Assembly (NCBI GenBank): GCA_017936605.1
Contig: JAGBFH010000006.1
Span: 124,001 to 188,000, forward strand
Direction of reading: 5' to 3'
Source of the DNA: Tidjanibacter sp.
GTDB taxonomy: Bacteria > Bacteroidota > Bacteroidia > Bacteroidales > Rikenellaceae
Length of the DNA stretch: 64,000 bases
Positions 32,670-40,780 of this stretch are shown here, piece after piece (within the stretch, counting starts at the first letter, position 1; the number at the start of each line of letters is the position of its first letter). The notes under the pieces were generated by a model. It searched no databases and was not told where the DNA came from. It was given only the letters and a program-made list of their open reading frames with translations. The position numbers and the translations under genes are program-made.

Positions 32670-33653
32670 ATGGCAAACACAACTTTGACGGCAGCAAGAG
32701 CCGCCAAGAAGGATGAGTTCTACACTCAACTCTCCGATATTGAGCGCGAACTGGTCCACTACAAGGAGCATTTTCGGGGCAAAACTGTCTTGTGCAACTG
32801 CGACGACCCTCGCGTCAGTAACTTCTTCAAGTACTTTACCCTAAACTTCGAACACCTTGGGCTAAGGAGAGTTATCGCCACCTGCTACAAAAGTCAGGAT
32901 GTCGATTTGTTCTCTATGAATACGAGCGAAAGGGCTGTCTATCAAATCTATGAGGGCGACCGCGATGGCAATCGTATGCCCGATGCAGACGAGATTGAGG
33001 TGCGCCCCTTGCAGGGCGATGGCGACTTCCGTAGCGCGGAGTGCATCGAACTGCTCAAACAGGCAGATATTGTTGTTACCAATCCCCCCTTTTCGCTCTT
33101 TCGTGAGTATGTGGCCCAGCTGATTAAGTACGACAAGAAGTTTGTGATAGTGGGCCACCAAAACGCCATCACCTATAAGGAGATTTTCCCTCTGCTCAAG
33201 GAGAATAAGTTGTGGTTGGGCTATGGTTTCAAGGGTGGAGCGGGCCATTTCTACTCCAAATATGAGGATGTGGCCACCGCTGGCGACCACCGAGAGGGTA
33301 TGATTAGGGTCTCGGGTGTGACTTGGTTTACCAACCTCGATATTGCCAAGAAACACGAAGAACTCATCCTCTACAAGCACTACACCCCCGAGGAGTACCC
33401 CCACTACGACAACTACGACGCAATCAATGTGAACAAAACCTCCGACATTCCCTGCGACTACGACGGGGTTATGGGTGTGCCAATCACATTTCTCTACAAG
33501 TATAACCCAGAGCAGTTTGAGTTGGTATGGACTACCGACCGTGGAGGTGATGGGATGATAGAGTATCTCAAAAAGGAACATACAAGATTTGACGCACCTG
33601 TTGTTAATGGTCAAGGTATGTATAAAAGAATCTTAATCCGCAAAAAACAATAA
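32670..33653 (+). CDS. EcoRI-type adenine-specific DNA methyltransferase
   Basis: The 327-residue protein of the EcoRI methylase family (PF13651-type) has an N-terminal AARAAKKDEFYTQLSDIERE signature and a segment near the cofactor site (VLCNCDDPRVSNF, about 40-52). The catalytic motif IV is NPPF (138-141, in VVTNPPFSLFREY). It should methylate adenine at N6 in a specific, probably short, site. A long upstream extension of the frame lies in the structured leader and is rejected. No EcoRI-like endonuclease gene is present; instead a DUF262-HNH gene follows after 5 bp, suggesting an unusual restriction-modification pair. Lower GC than its neighbours suggests acquisition. Confidence 0.88.
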   Translation: MANTTLTAARAAKKDEFYTQLSDIERELVHYKEHFRGKTVLCNCDDPRVSNFFKYFTLNFEHLGLRRVIATCYKSQDVDLFSMNTSERAVYQIYEGDRDGNRMPDADEIEVRPLQGDGDFRSAECIELLKQADIVVTNPPFSLFREYVAQLIKYDKKFVIVGHQNAITYKEIFPLLKENKLWLGYGFKGGAGHFYSKYEDVATAGDHREGMIRVSGVTWFTNLDIAKKHEELILYKHYTPEEYPHYDNYDAINVNKTSDIPCDYDGVMGVPITFLYKYNPEQFELVWTTDRGGDGMIEYLKKEHTRFDAPVVNGQGMYKRILIRKKQ

Positions 33654-33658
33654 ATATT

Positions 33659-34744
33659 ATGAAGATAGAATTGAGAGAGGTGACGGTGAGGGAACTCACT
33701 GAAGGATACAAAGATAGTGGCCACGAAGGTGTGAAAGGGTTTGGCGGAAGGCTCAACATTAGACCGCCCTATCAGCGTGAGTTTATCTACAAGGAGAAAC
33801 AGCGCGATGCGGTGATTACTACCGTGGTGAACGACTTTCCGCTGAATGTGATGTACTGGGCAGATTGCGGCGACGGCACCTATGAGGTTATCGACGGGCA
33901 GCAGCGCACCATCAGCATTTGTCAATATGTGGCAGGGGAGTTCGCCTATATGTTTCGCTACTTCCACAACCTTACCAGCGACGAGAAGAATCAGATTCTC
34001 GACTACAAGCTGATGGTCTACATCTGCACCGGCACCGACAGCGAGAAACTCAAATGGTTCCAGACAATCAACATAGCCGGTGAGAAACTCACCGACCAGG
34101 AGTTGAGGAATGCGGTCTACTCGGGCCCGTGGGTGAGCGATGCCAAACGCTACTTCAGCAAGAACTCCTGTCCGGCATATCTGCTCGGCAGGGATTATAT
34201 GACCGGCTCGCCCATAAGGCAAGACTATCTCGAAACGGCTATTGATTGGATAAGCAAGGGTAATATTGAGGGATATATGGCGCTCCATCAGCACGATAGC
34301 GACGCTTCGGCACTGTGGATATATTTCCAATCTGTGATAGTGTGGGCCGAGGCCAAGTTCACGCGCAGACACAAAAAGATTATCAACTCTGTGCCGTGGG
34401 GCAGGCTCTACAATATATATAAAGATACTCCGCTCGATGCGCGCGAGATAGATGCAGAGGTGCGCAGGCTACTGCTCGATGACGATGTGACAAAAAAGAG
34501 CGGCATCTACCCTTATATCCTCACGCGCGATGAGCGACACCTCTCCATCAGGGCCTTTAGTGAGAGCCAAAAGTTGGAGGCCTATGAGATGCAGGAGGGG
34601 GTGTGCCCAATGTGTGGCGAGGAGTTTGAGATAGAACAGATGGAGGCCGACCACATCATCCCCTGGAGCGATGGCGGAAAAACCATCACCGATAACTGCC
34701 AAATGCTATGTCGCCATTGCAATAGGCAAAAATCCAATAAATAA
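33659..34744 (+). CDS. DUF262 (ParB/GmrSD-like) protein with C-terminal HNH nuclease
   Basis: The 361-residue protein has an N-terminal DUF262 domain with RPPYQREFIY (36-44) and the signature DGQQR (79-83). Next comes the family segment KWFQTINIAGEKLTDQELRNA. The C-terminal HNH domain (314-361) has zinc cysteines C316/C319 and C351/C354 and catalytic-type ADHIIPW and N346. This architecture resembles GmrSD, SspE and BrxU, in which DUF262 hydrolyses NTP and controls a nuclease acting on phage DNA. Next to a methylase it is probably the nuclease of a restriction system; whether it cuts unmethylated or foreign-modified DNA cannot be told from sequence. Confidence 0.85.
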   Translation: MKIELREVTVRELTEGYKDSGHEGVKGFGGRLNIRPPYQREFIYKEKQRDAVITTVVNDFPLNVMYWADCGDGTYEVIDGQQRTISICQYVAGEFAYMFRYFHNLTSDEKNQILDYKLMVYICTGTDSEKLKWFQTINIAGEKLTDQELRNAVYSGPWVSDAKRYFSKNSCPAYLLGRDYMTGSPIRQDYLETAIDWISKGNIEGYMALHQHDSDASALWIYFQSVIVWAEAKFTRRHKKIINSVPWGRLYNIYKDTPLDAREIDAEVRRLLLDDDVTKKSGIYPYILTRDERHLSIRAFSESQKLEAYEMQEGVCPMCGEEFEIEQMEADHIIPWSDGGKTITDNCQMLCRHCNRQKSNK

Positions 34745-34765
34745 CACCGCATCACCACAAACGCC

Positions 34766-34796
34766 ACGCGGGTTACATTTTTGTAACCCGCGTTTT
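34766..34796 (+). terminator. Terminator after the methylase-nuclease cassette
   Basis: ACGCGGGTTAC pairs perfectly with GTAACCCGCGT, followed by TTTTAGTT. Confidence 0.85.
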
Positions 34797-34878
34797 AGTT
34801 GTCAGTTGAGATAAGGTCATTAAGGTCCTTAAAGTCCTTAAAGACTTAGGTCGGTTGTCGGTCGTCGGCCGTCGGTTG
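34797..34878. repeat. Short mosaic spacer
   Basis: 9-bp-period units (AAGGTCCTT, AAAGTCCTT; 34814-34845), then GTCGGTTGTCGGTCGTCGGC-type 7-bp repeats. No gene. Confidence 0.7.
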
Positions 34879-35289
34879 TCAGTCCTTCTTCGCGTTGTCG
34901 ATTTTGCCGCGATAGACCACAAAGCGTTGGAACAGGTACTCGGTCGAGAGGTTTAGGAGCATATTCAGACCCGTGACGAGGTAGTCGTTCCAGCCGAGGC
35001 CCTCGGCCAAATAGTTGCCGAGGAGGGTGGTTGTGGGGGTGAAAATGCAGTAGTAGCCTAAGACCTTGAGCATTGCGCTCGGGATGTTGGCCGAGGACTG
35101 GAAGGTGAACTTGCGGTTGAGGGTGAAGTTCCAGAGGATGGAGAGCAGCAGCGAGGGCAGGTAGCAGGCGTAGTAGCGCCACTCGGTGAGCTCCGTAAGG
35201 GCCGTAAAGGAGCCTATCTGGATGATGCCTGCGCTGGCCGAAAATAGCACGAACTTCACTACGCGCAGAAACTCTTTCTTATTACTCAT
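34879..35289 (-). CDS. GtrA family membrane protein
   Basis: The 136-residue protein has four predicted membrane segments: residues about 10-30, 38-55, 70-90 and 98-118. The GtrA pattern (FVLFSASAGIIQIGSFTAL ... LPSLLLSILWNFTLNRKFTF) is clear. GtrA-like proteins are linked to moving or using polyprenyl-phosphate sugars in surface glycan synthesis. It is followed by no glycan gene here. A second GtrA-like gene lies at 45033-45548. About 106 bp separate it from the MATE gene upstream on the same strand. Confidence 0.85.
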   Translation of the reverse strand: MSNKKEFLRVVKFVLFSASAGIIQIGSFTALTELTEWRYYACYLPSLLLSILWNFTLNRKFTFQSSANIPSAMLKVLGYYCIFTPTTTLLGNYLAEGLGWNDYLVTGLNMLLNLSTEYLFQRFVVYRGKIDNAKKD

Positions 35290-35395
35290 AGTCTTATTTG
35301 CAATTTTGGAGTTGGTGTGAAAATAAACGCCGCAAAGGTACTCTTTTCCTGTGGGCGTGGATGAGCGCGAGGGCGATTTCTACGACGCCAAAGGG

Positions 35396-36730
35396 CTAAT
35401 AGTTGTAGCGCTTTTGATTGACCATCAGGAAGATAATGCCCATAATTAATGCGGCACCCTCGGCGAAAGTTACGGCCCACCAGATGCCGTCAATGCCCAT
35501 CAAGGCGGGTATCACGAGCACCGCGCCACACTCGAAGATGAGGCTGCGCGAAAATGACACGACGGCCGAAATGAGGCCATTGTTCAGGGCCGTAAAGAGC
35601 GAGGAGATGTAGACATTCGCTCCGCACAGCAGGAACGATATGGAGTAGATGCTAAAGGCCCTGCGGGTGAGCAGGAAGAGCCCCTGGTCGTAGCCCACAA
35701 AGAATTGAGCCAGAGGGCCCGCAAGCAGCTCTGCAAGGAGCGTGAGCCCCACCGAAAGGAGCAGAATGATGCGCCCACTGCGCCTTACAACCCCTCGGAG
35801 CTCGTCGTATCGCTGTGCGCCAAAGTTGTAGCTCACAATGGGGGCGCTACCCGTGGAGTAGCCCAGAAAGACGGCCAGGAAGATGAAGAGCACATAGCCT
35901 ATGACACCGTAGGCTGCCACGCCATCCTCGCCTATATAGCGGAGCAACTGGTGGTTGTAGAGCATAACCACAATGGAGGCCGAGATGTTGGTGGCCATCT
36001 CCGAGGAGCCGTTGAAGCAGGTCTGGCGCAGAGCCCCACCATCCCAACGGGTGGCACCGAGGCGTAGCAGGCTACTGTTCGGGCGGCTGAAATAGATGAG
36101 AGGAATGGTGCCCGCGACAATCTGGCTCAAGACCGTAGCTACGGCCGCACCCTCCAGTCCAAAGGGAAAGGCCACAATTAGCAGGTAGTCGAAAACGATG
36201 TTCGTCAGACCCGCGCAGAGCGACACCTTAAGGCCCAACGAGGGCTTCTCGGCTGCCACCATAAAGGGCTGAAACATACCCTGAAGCAGAAAGAAGGGCA
36301 TACCAATCAGCAGCAGTCTGCCGTAGCGCAAGCAGTCGTCGAGAATCTCCCCCTCGGCACCCAGTCCTATGGCTATGGGCTCCAGGAGAATGAGGCACAA
36401 GAGGCTGAAGAAGAGTCCCAGAGCGATGGTCGTGTAGACAATAAGGGAGAATGTGCGGCCCGCACGATGGCGGTCGCCCTCGCCGAGAATCTTGGCCACC
36501 AGTGCACTGCCGCCCGAGCCCATCATAAAGCCTATGGCGCCGATGACCATAAAGGCGGGGTAGATGAGGTTGATGGCCGCAAAGGGGGTCTTGCCCACAA
36601 AGTTGGACACAAAGACTCCGTCCACCACACTATAGATGGAGGTGGCTATCATCATCACAATTGTCGGCAGCGTGTAGCGCAGCAGACGGCGTGAGGTGAA
36701 GTGGTCCGCGAGAGATATTTTCTGTCCCAT
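35396..36730 (-). CDS. MATE family efflux transporter
   Basis: This 444-residue membrane protein has about 12 hydrophobic segments and two homologous halves. The N-terminal MatE signature is ATSIYSVVDGVFVSNFVG and GSGGSALVAKILGEG. MATE proteins export drugs or metabolites using Na+ or H+. The start at 36730 gives the usual short cytoplasmic N-terminus (MGQKISLADHFTSRRLLRYTLP). The -7 box (TATCTTTG, minus, 36768-36761) lies 30 bp upstream. It is divergent from the ABC importer operon. Confidence 0.92.
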   Translation of the reverse strand: MGQKISLADHFTSRRLLRYTLPTIVMMIATSIYSVVDGVFVSNFVGKTPFAAINLIYPAFMVIGAIGFMMGSGGSALVAKILGEGDRHRAGRTFSLIVYTTIALGLFFSLLCLILLEPIAIGLGAEGEILDDCLRYGRLLLIGMPFFLLQGMFQPFMVAAEKPSLGLKVSLCAGLTNIVFDYLLIVAFPFGLEGAAVATVLSQIVAGTIPLIYFSRPNSSLLRLGATRWDGGALRQTCFNGSSEMATNISASIVVMLYNHQLLRYIGEDGVAAYGVIGYVLFIFLAVFLGYSTGSAPIVSYNFGAQRYDELRGVVRRSGRIILLLSVGLTLLAELLAGPLAQFFVGYDQGLFLLTRRAFSIYSISFLLCGANVYISSLFTALNNGLISAVVSFSRSLIFECGAVLVIPALMGIDGIWWAVTFAEGAALIMGIIFLMVNQKRYNY

Positions 36731-36809
36731 TGTGTTGGCTCTATTGTCGATTTTGGAGCGCAAAGATAGGAAAAAGAGTTTGATATTTTCAATTTTCAAA
36801 ATTGAATTG

Positions 36810-36817
36810 TACTTTTG
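36810..36817 (+). promoter_or_regulatory. -7 box of the BtuFCD-like operon (TACTTTTG)
   Basis: TAnnTTTG match ending 7 nt before the chosen ATG at 36825, so the leader would be only a few nucleotides. There is no room for a cobalamin riboswitch. Confidence 0.6.
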
Positions 36818-36824
36818 TAGTCTT

Positions 36825-37976
36825 ATGCGCAAAATGTGGCTACATATCGTTTGGATGTTGGTGGCGGGCTGTGTGCTTGCCTCCTGTGGCTCCTCCGCCA
36901 GGCGAGCGGTGGAGTGGGGCGAGGTGCTCTACGGACCCCACTCGTCGAAGGGCTACGAGATTGTGGCCACCGAAGGCGCCTCCACCGTTCTGCGCATACT
37001 CTCGCCTTGGCCCGGTGCCGAGGGGGTGGTGAAGGAGGTCTTTGTGGCCCGCAATGGCGAGGTGCCCCCCAGAGGGTTCGACGGCATCACTCTTAAGGCC
37101 AATCCACAGAGGGTTATCTGTATGTCCTCGAGCCACTTGGCTTCGCTCGATGCACTCGGACTTGTGGAGCGAGTGGTGGGTGTGAGCGGCGCCGACTACA
37201 TCTCCAATGAGAGAGTAGTGGCAGGCCTTGAGAGCGGAAGCGTCAGGGAGGTGGGCTACGATGCCAACATCAACTACGAACTGCTGGCCGCACTGAGGCC
37301 CGATGTGGTGTTTATCTACGGCACTACGGGCGAGAATGGCTCGCTCTCGATGAAACTCTCCGAGCTCGGCATACCCTACATCTACATCTCCGACCACACG
37401 GAGACTACACCCCTCGGTAAGAGCGAGTGGGTGGTGGCTCTGGGCGAGGTGTTCGATTTGCGCGAGCAGGCCGAGGAGCTTTTCGGCGAGATTGCCGAGA
37501 GGTATGAGAGCCTCCGTATGGCGGCCATCAGCTACAAGGGACGCCCCAAGGTTATGCTCAACTCCCCCTATAAGGATACCTGGTTTGTGCCCGCCGATGA
37601 TAGCTACATCGTGAGGCTTATTGAGGATGCCGGTGGCGAGTATATCTGCAAGGGTAGCAGCCAGAGCCAACTCTCAAGGCCCATTAGTGGCGAGAGCGCC
37701 TTCCTCTATCTTGCCGAGGCCGACTACTGGCTCCACACCAACGCCGCACGCGATATGGCGACACTCGTGGCCGAGAATCCCAAGTTTGTGACCGCTAAGG
37801 TGGTGAAGAATAGGAGGGTCTACAACTGCACAGCCCGCAGTACGGCAGCAGGCGGTAGCGACTTCTGGGAGAGCGGAGCCCTCTGGGCAGATAGGGTGCT
37901 CGCGGATATGATTGCCATTCTCCACCCCGAGGAGGCTCGCGGCCACCAACTCTACTACTACGAACAACTCAATTAA
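36825..37976 (+). CDS. ABC transporter substrate-binding lipoprotein (BtuF/FhuD class)
   Basis: The 383-residue protein has a lipoprotein signal (VLASCGSS). After an unusual ~75-residue N-terminal section comes a class III periplasmic-binding fold (about 90-370): PQRVICMSSSHLASLDALG, ELLAALRPDVVFIYG, and PAAAGGSDFWESGALW near the end. The class binds cobalamin, iron-siderophores or heme. The substrate cannot be assigned; no riboswitch or TonB gene adjoins. It is the first gene of a three-gene importer (binding protein, permease, ATPase). Confidence 0.88.
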   Translation: MRKMWLHIVWMLVAGCVLASCGSSARRAVEWGEVLYGPHSSKGYEIVATEGASTVLRILSPWPGAEGVVKEVFVARNGEVPPRGFDGITLKANPQRVICMSSSHLASLDALGLVERVVGVSGADYISNERVVAGLESGSVREVGYDANINYELLAALRPDVVFIYGTTGENGSLSMKLSELGIPYIYISDHTETTPLGKSEWVVALGEVFDLREQAEELFGEIAERYESLRMAAISYKGRPKVMLNSPYKDTWFVPADDSYIVRLIEDAGGEYICKGSSQSQLSRPISGESAFLYLAEADYWLHTNAARDMATLVAENPKFVTAKVVKNRRVYNCTARSTAAGGSDFWESGALWADRVLADMIAILHPEEARGHQLYYYEQLN

Positions 37977-37994
37977 TCAACCCGATAGCAAACG

Positions 37995-39029
37995 ATGAAT
38001 CGCTCACGCACCACACTGCTCTTTGTGCTGCTTGCCATAGCCACCCTGATACTCTTCGTGGTGGACCTGGCGGTGGGAAGTGTGCCCCTCAAGATAGGCG
38101 AGGTGTGGCACGGATTGTGGGGTACGGGCTCGGCCGCCGAGGCCGACTCGGTGGGCATCATCGTGCGCAACTTCCGACTCCCCAAGGCGGTTATGGCACT
38201 GCTCGCTGGTGCGGCACTCTCGACGGTGGGACTCCAGATGCAGACCCTATTCCGCAACCCTCTGGCGGGCCCCTATGTGCTGGGTGTCAGCTCGGGCGCA
38301 AGCCTCGGTGTGGCGCTTATGCTGCTGGGGCTGCCACTTATGGGTGTGAGTATCTCCTCGCCCTGGGTGCAGAGCGTGGGGGTGGCGGGGGCCGCGTGGA
38401 TAGGCTCGGCACTGATTATGGTGGTGGTTATGGCCGTCACGGCACGCATAAAGAACATTATGACGGTGCTGATTCTCGGTATGATGTTCGGCAGTGCAGC
38501 CTCGGCTCTGGTGGAGATTATGCAGTATCTCTCGCCTGAGGGGGCACTTAAGAGCTATGTGGTCTGGACTATGGGCTCGCTGGGAGGTGTGACACTCTCT
38601 CAGCTACGCATCGTGGTGCCCGTCATAGTGGTGGGACTGGTGCTGTCTGTGCTCCTCATCAAGCCACTGAACATACTGCTCCTCGGTGAGAACTACGCCC
38701 GCACAATGGGCCTTAATATAAAGCGCACAAGGCTGATGGTGACCCTCACGACGGTGCTGTTGGCGGGTACGGTGACGGCCTATTGCGGCCCCATAGGTTT
38801 TGTGGGACTTGCGGTGCCCCACGTGGCAAGGATGCTCTTCCGCGAGGCCGACCATAGGGTGTTGGTGCCCGCAACGATGCTCTCGGGCACGACCATAATG
38901 TTGCTGTGCGATATCGCCTCGTCGGTACCCTCAAGCGACCTGACGCTACCCATCAATACCGTGTCGGCACTTGTGGGCATACCGATAGTGATTGTGGTGA
39001 TTGTGCGCAACCGTAAGATGATGATGTGA
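37995..39029 (+). CDS. FecCD/BtuC family ABC permease
   Basis: This 344-residue permease has about ten membrane segments and the FecCD signatures NFRLPKAVMALLAGAALSTVG, LQMQTLFRNPLAGPYVLGVSSG and GPIGFVGLAVPHVARML. It forms the channel of the importer encoded with its neighbours. It starts 18 bp after the binding-protein gene, and its TGA overlaps the ATG of the ATPase gene (TGATG). Confidence 0.94.
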   Translation: MNRSRTTLLFVLLAIATLILFVVDLAVGSVPLKIGEVWHGLWGTGSAAEADSVGIIVRNFRLPKAVMALLAGAALSTVGLQMQTLFRNPLAGPYVLGVSSGASLGVALMLLGLPLMGVSISSPWVQSVGVAGAAWIGSALIMVVVMAVTARIKNIMTVLILGMMFGSAASALVEIMQYLSPEGALKSYVVWTMGSLGGVTLSQLRIVVPVIVVGLVLSVLLIKPLNILLLGENYARTMGLNIKRTRLMVTLTTVLLAGTVTAYCGPIGFVGLAVPHVARMLFREADHRVLVPATMLSGTTIMLLCDIASSVPSSDLTLPINTVSALVGIPIVIVVIVRNRKMMM

Positions 39030-39811
39030 TGGCAGAGATGGAACGCATATATACGATTGAACTCCACGGAGTTACGCTTGGCTATGGCGAAAGGGTGCTG
39101 ATGGCCGATGCGAGCGTGGGCTTCGGTTGGGGCGAGCTGACGGCGCTGATTGGTCGCAACGGCACGGGCAAGAGTACCCTGCTGCGCACCATTGCGGCCC
39201 TGGCAAGACCCCAGAGCGGCCATATCACCATCTCGGGCAAGGATGTTGCCTCGCTCTCGATGAGGCAGGTGGCCGAGAAGATAGCCTTCGTGTCGACCGA
39301 CGATGTGAGGGTGCAGAACCTCAGGGTGTGGGATGTGGTGTCGCTCGGTAGGGCCCCCTATACCAACTGGGTGGGGCGACTGACCGACGAGGATAGGGTC
39401 AAGGTGAAGGAGTCGCTCAGACTGGTGGGAATGGAGGAGTTTACGGAGGCTGCAATGGATAGCCTCAGCGACGGTGAGCGCCAACGAGTTATGATAGCCA
39501 GGGCCCTGGCGCAGGATACGCCCATCATTCTGCTCGATGAGCCCACAGCCTTTCTGGACCTGCCGAATAAGTATGAGATATGCCTGCTATTGAGGCGATT
39601 GGCCCACAAGGAGGGCAAATGCATACTCTTCTCCACACACGACCTGTCGATAGCCATCGAAATATGCGACACGATAGCTATGATTCAAGGGGGCAGGTTC
39701 CACTACGGAACGGCCGAAATGCTCATCGAAAGTGGCGCAATGGGCGAACTTTTTGAACACACACAGATAGAGTTTGACCGCCAGAAGGGCAATGTGAAAC
39801 TAAAAAAATAA
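39029..39811 (+). CDS. ABC transporter ATP-binding protein (BtuD/FhuC class)
   Basis: The 260-residue ATPase has Walker A GRNGTGKST, a Q-loop region, signature LSDGERQR, Walker B IILLDEPTAFLD and the switch His in STHDLSIAIE. Start is set at ATG 39029, which overlaps the permease stop; a GTG one codon earlier is possible. It powers the upstream permease. Confidence 0.94.
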   Translation: MAEMERIYTIELHGVTLGYGERVLMADASVGFGWGELTALIGRNGTGKSTLLRTIAALARPQSGHITISGKDVASLSMRQVAEKIAFVSTDDVRVQNLRVWDVVSLGRAPYTNWVGRLTDEDRVKVKESLRLVGMEEFTEAAMDSLSDGERQRVMIARALAQDTPIILLDEPTAFLDLPNKYEICLLLRRLAHKEGKCILFSTHDLSIAIEICDTIAMIQGGRFHYGTAEMLIESGAMGELFEHTQIEFDRQKGNVKLKK

Positions 39812-39827
39812 AAAAATGTAAATAAAG

Positions 39828-39858
39828 TTTGCAGTTTATCATTTTTTAGTTACCTTTG
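39828..39858 (+). promoter_or_regulatory. Promoter of the tRNA-Glu/rpsT/tRNA-His unit
   Basis: TTTG (39828-39831), 19 bp, TACCTTTG (39851-39858): complete -33/-7 match. Confidence 0.85.
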
Positions 39859-39891
39859 CACCGCTAAAAAGCTACCTATGGTAGTAGTCGG

Positions 39892-39963
39892 GGCCCATTC
39901 GTCTATCGGTTAGGACGCAAGATTTTCATTCTTGAAAGAGCAGTTCGACTCTGCTATGGGCTG
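39892..39963 (+). tRNA. tRNA-Glu (UUC)
   Basis: Acceptor GGCCCAT pairs with ATGGGCT, the D arm starts GTCT, the anticodon loop has TTC (ATTTTCATT), and the T arm has GTTCGAC. CCA is not encoded. It lies between the promoter at 39828 and rpsT. Confidence 0.92.
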
Positions 39964-39997
39964 CAGGAGAGATAAAAAATTTTAAAAATATATAACT

Positions 39998-40249
39998 ATG
40001 GCAAATCACAAGTCATCTAAAAAGCGTATTCGCCAGACGGAGACCCGTCGTGTAGCGAATAAGTACTACCACAGGACAACTCGTAACGCTGTGAAAGCAT
40101 TGCGTGGTACCACCGACAAGGCTGCTGCTGAGGCACTTCTGCCCAAGGTAGCTGCAATGTTGGACAAACTCGCAAAGAAGAACATTATTCACAAGAACAA
40201 AGCTGCCAACCTCAAGAGCGGTTTGCAGGTTAAGGTGAATAGCCTGTAG
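39998..40249 (+). CDS. rpsT: 30S ribosomal protein bS20
   Basis: This 83-residue basic protein has the S20 pattern [22 protein letters not shown] ... [15 protein letters not shown]. It binds 16S rRNA early in 30S assembly. It is flanked by tRNA-Glu and tRNA-His genes in one apparent transcript. Confidence 0.97.
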   Translation: MANHKSSKKRIRQTETRRVANKYYHRTTRNAVKALRGTTDKAAAEALLPKVAAMLDKLAKKNIIHKNKAANLKSGLQVKVNSL

Positions 40250-40260
40250 TAGACGGGTAA

Positions 40261-40292
40261 AGGTTTGCGCCTTAGGGCTAAGGTTGCAAACC
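40261..40292 (+). other. Hairpin between rpsT and tRNA-His
   Basis: AGGTTTGC/GCAAACCT (40261-40268 with 40285-40292) encloses CCTTAG/CTAAGG. There is no T-run, so it is more likely an RNA-processing or 3'-stability element than a terminator. Confidence 0.5.
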
Positions 40293-40298
40293 TCAGAT

Positions 40299-40372
40299 GG
40301 TGACTGTAGCTCAGTTGGCAGAGCGTTGGATTGTGGTTCCAAATGTCGTGGGTTCGAGCCCCATCAGTCACC
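40299..40372 (+). tRNA. tRNA-His (GUG)
   Basis: The eight-base acceptor GGTGACTG pairs with CAGTCACC, as expected for tRNA-His with encoded G-1 (40299), which pairs with C73-position 40372. Anticodon GTG lies in GATTGTGGTTC and the T-loop is TTCGAGC. Confidence 0.93.
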
Positions 40373-40376
40373 CAGA

Positions 40377-40406
40377 GAGGAGAACGAGAGTTCTCCTCTT
40401 TTTTTT
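40377..40406 (+). terminator. Terminator of the tRNA-Glu/rpsT/tRNA-His unit
   Basis: GAGGAGAAC pairs with GTTCTCCTC around GAGA, followed by T8. Confidence 0.95.
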
Positions 40407-40700
40407 GTGCTCGCGACAACCGACCTAATTCTTTAAGGACCTTAAGGACCTTAAGGACTTTAAGGACTTTAAGGACCTTAGTGAGTTTAGTGAGTTTAGT
40501 GAGTTTAGTGAGTTTAGTGACCCCTCCTCCATCCCCTCTATAATTTTGCTTTTTGCATTTCCTTTTAGTCCTTTCGGCCCTTTTAGTCCTTTCGGCCCTT
40601 TCGGCCCTTTCGGCCCTTTCGGCCCTTTCGGCCCTTTCGGCCCTTCTCTCAACTCTCAACTCCCCATAGTTTTCTCTTATGGTGGCATAAAAATTTCCGA
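40407..40700. repeat. Mosaic spacer with three 9-bp arrays
   Basis: Arrays of TAAGGACTT-type (40432-40480), GTGAGTTTA (40479-40520) and CGGCCCTTT-type units (40562-40645), each at exact 9-bp period, are separated by a 40-bp core. CTCAACTCTCAACTC follows. No gene. Confidence 0.9.
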
Positions 40701-40732
40701 TTTGATTTTTTGGACAAGTGGTATTATCTTTG
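40701..40732 (+). promoter_or_regulatory. Promoter of the superoxide reductase gene
   Basis: TTTG (40701-40704), 20 bp, TATCTTTG (40725-40732). Confidence 0.75.
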
Positions 40733-40780
40733 TACTAACAAAACAGAACAAATAAGTTAAACCAAAAATAACAAATGATT

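Noticed and set aside
36731..36824. Cobalamin riboswitch before the BtuF-like gene
   Set aside because: The -7 box ends only 7 nt before the ATG, leaving no leader; no B12-box sequence was seen.
40425..40652. Collagen-like Gly-Pro-Lys repeats in an antisense frame
   Set aside because: Any 9-bp tandem DNA repeat gives a three-residue repeat in every frame. There is no start site or neighbouring coding signal.
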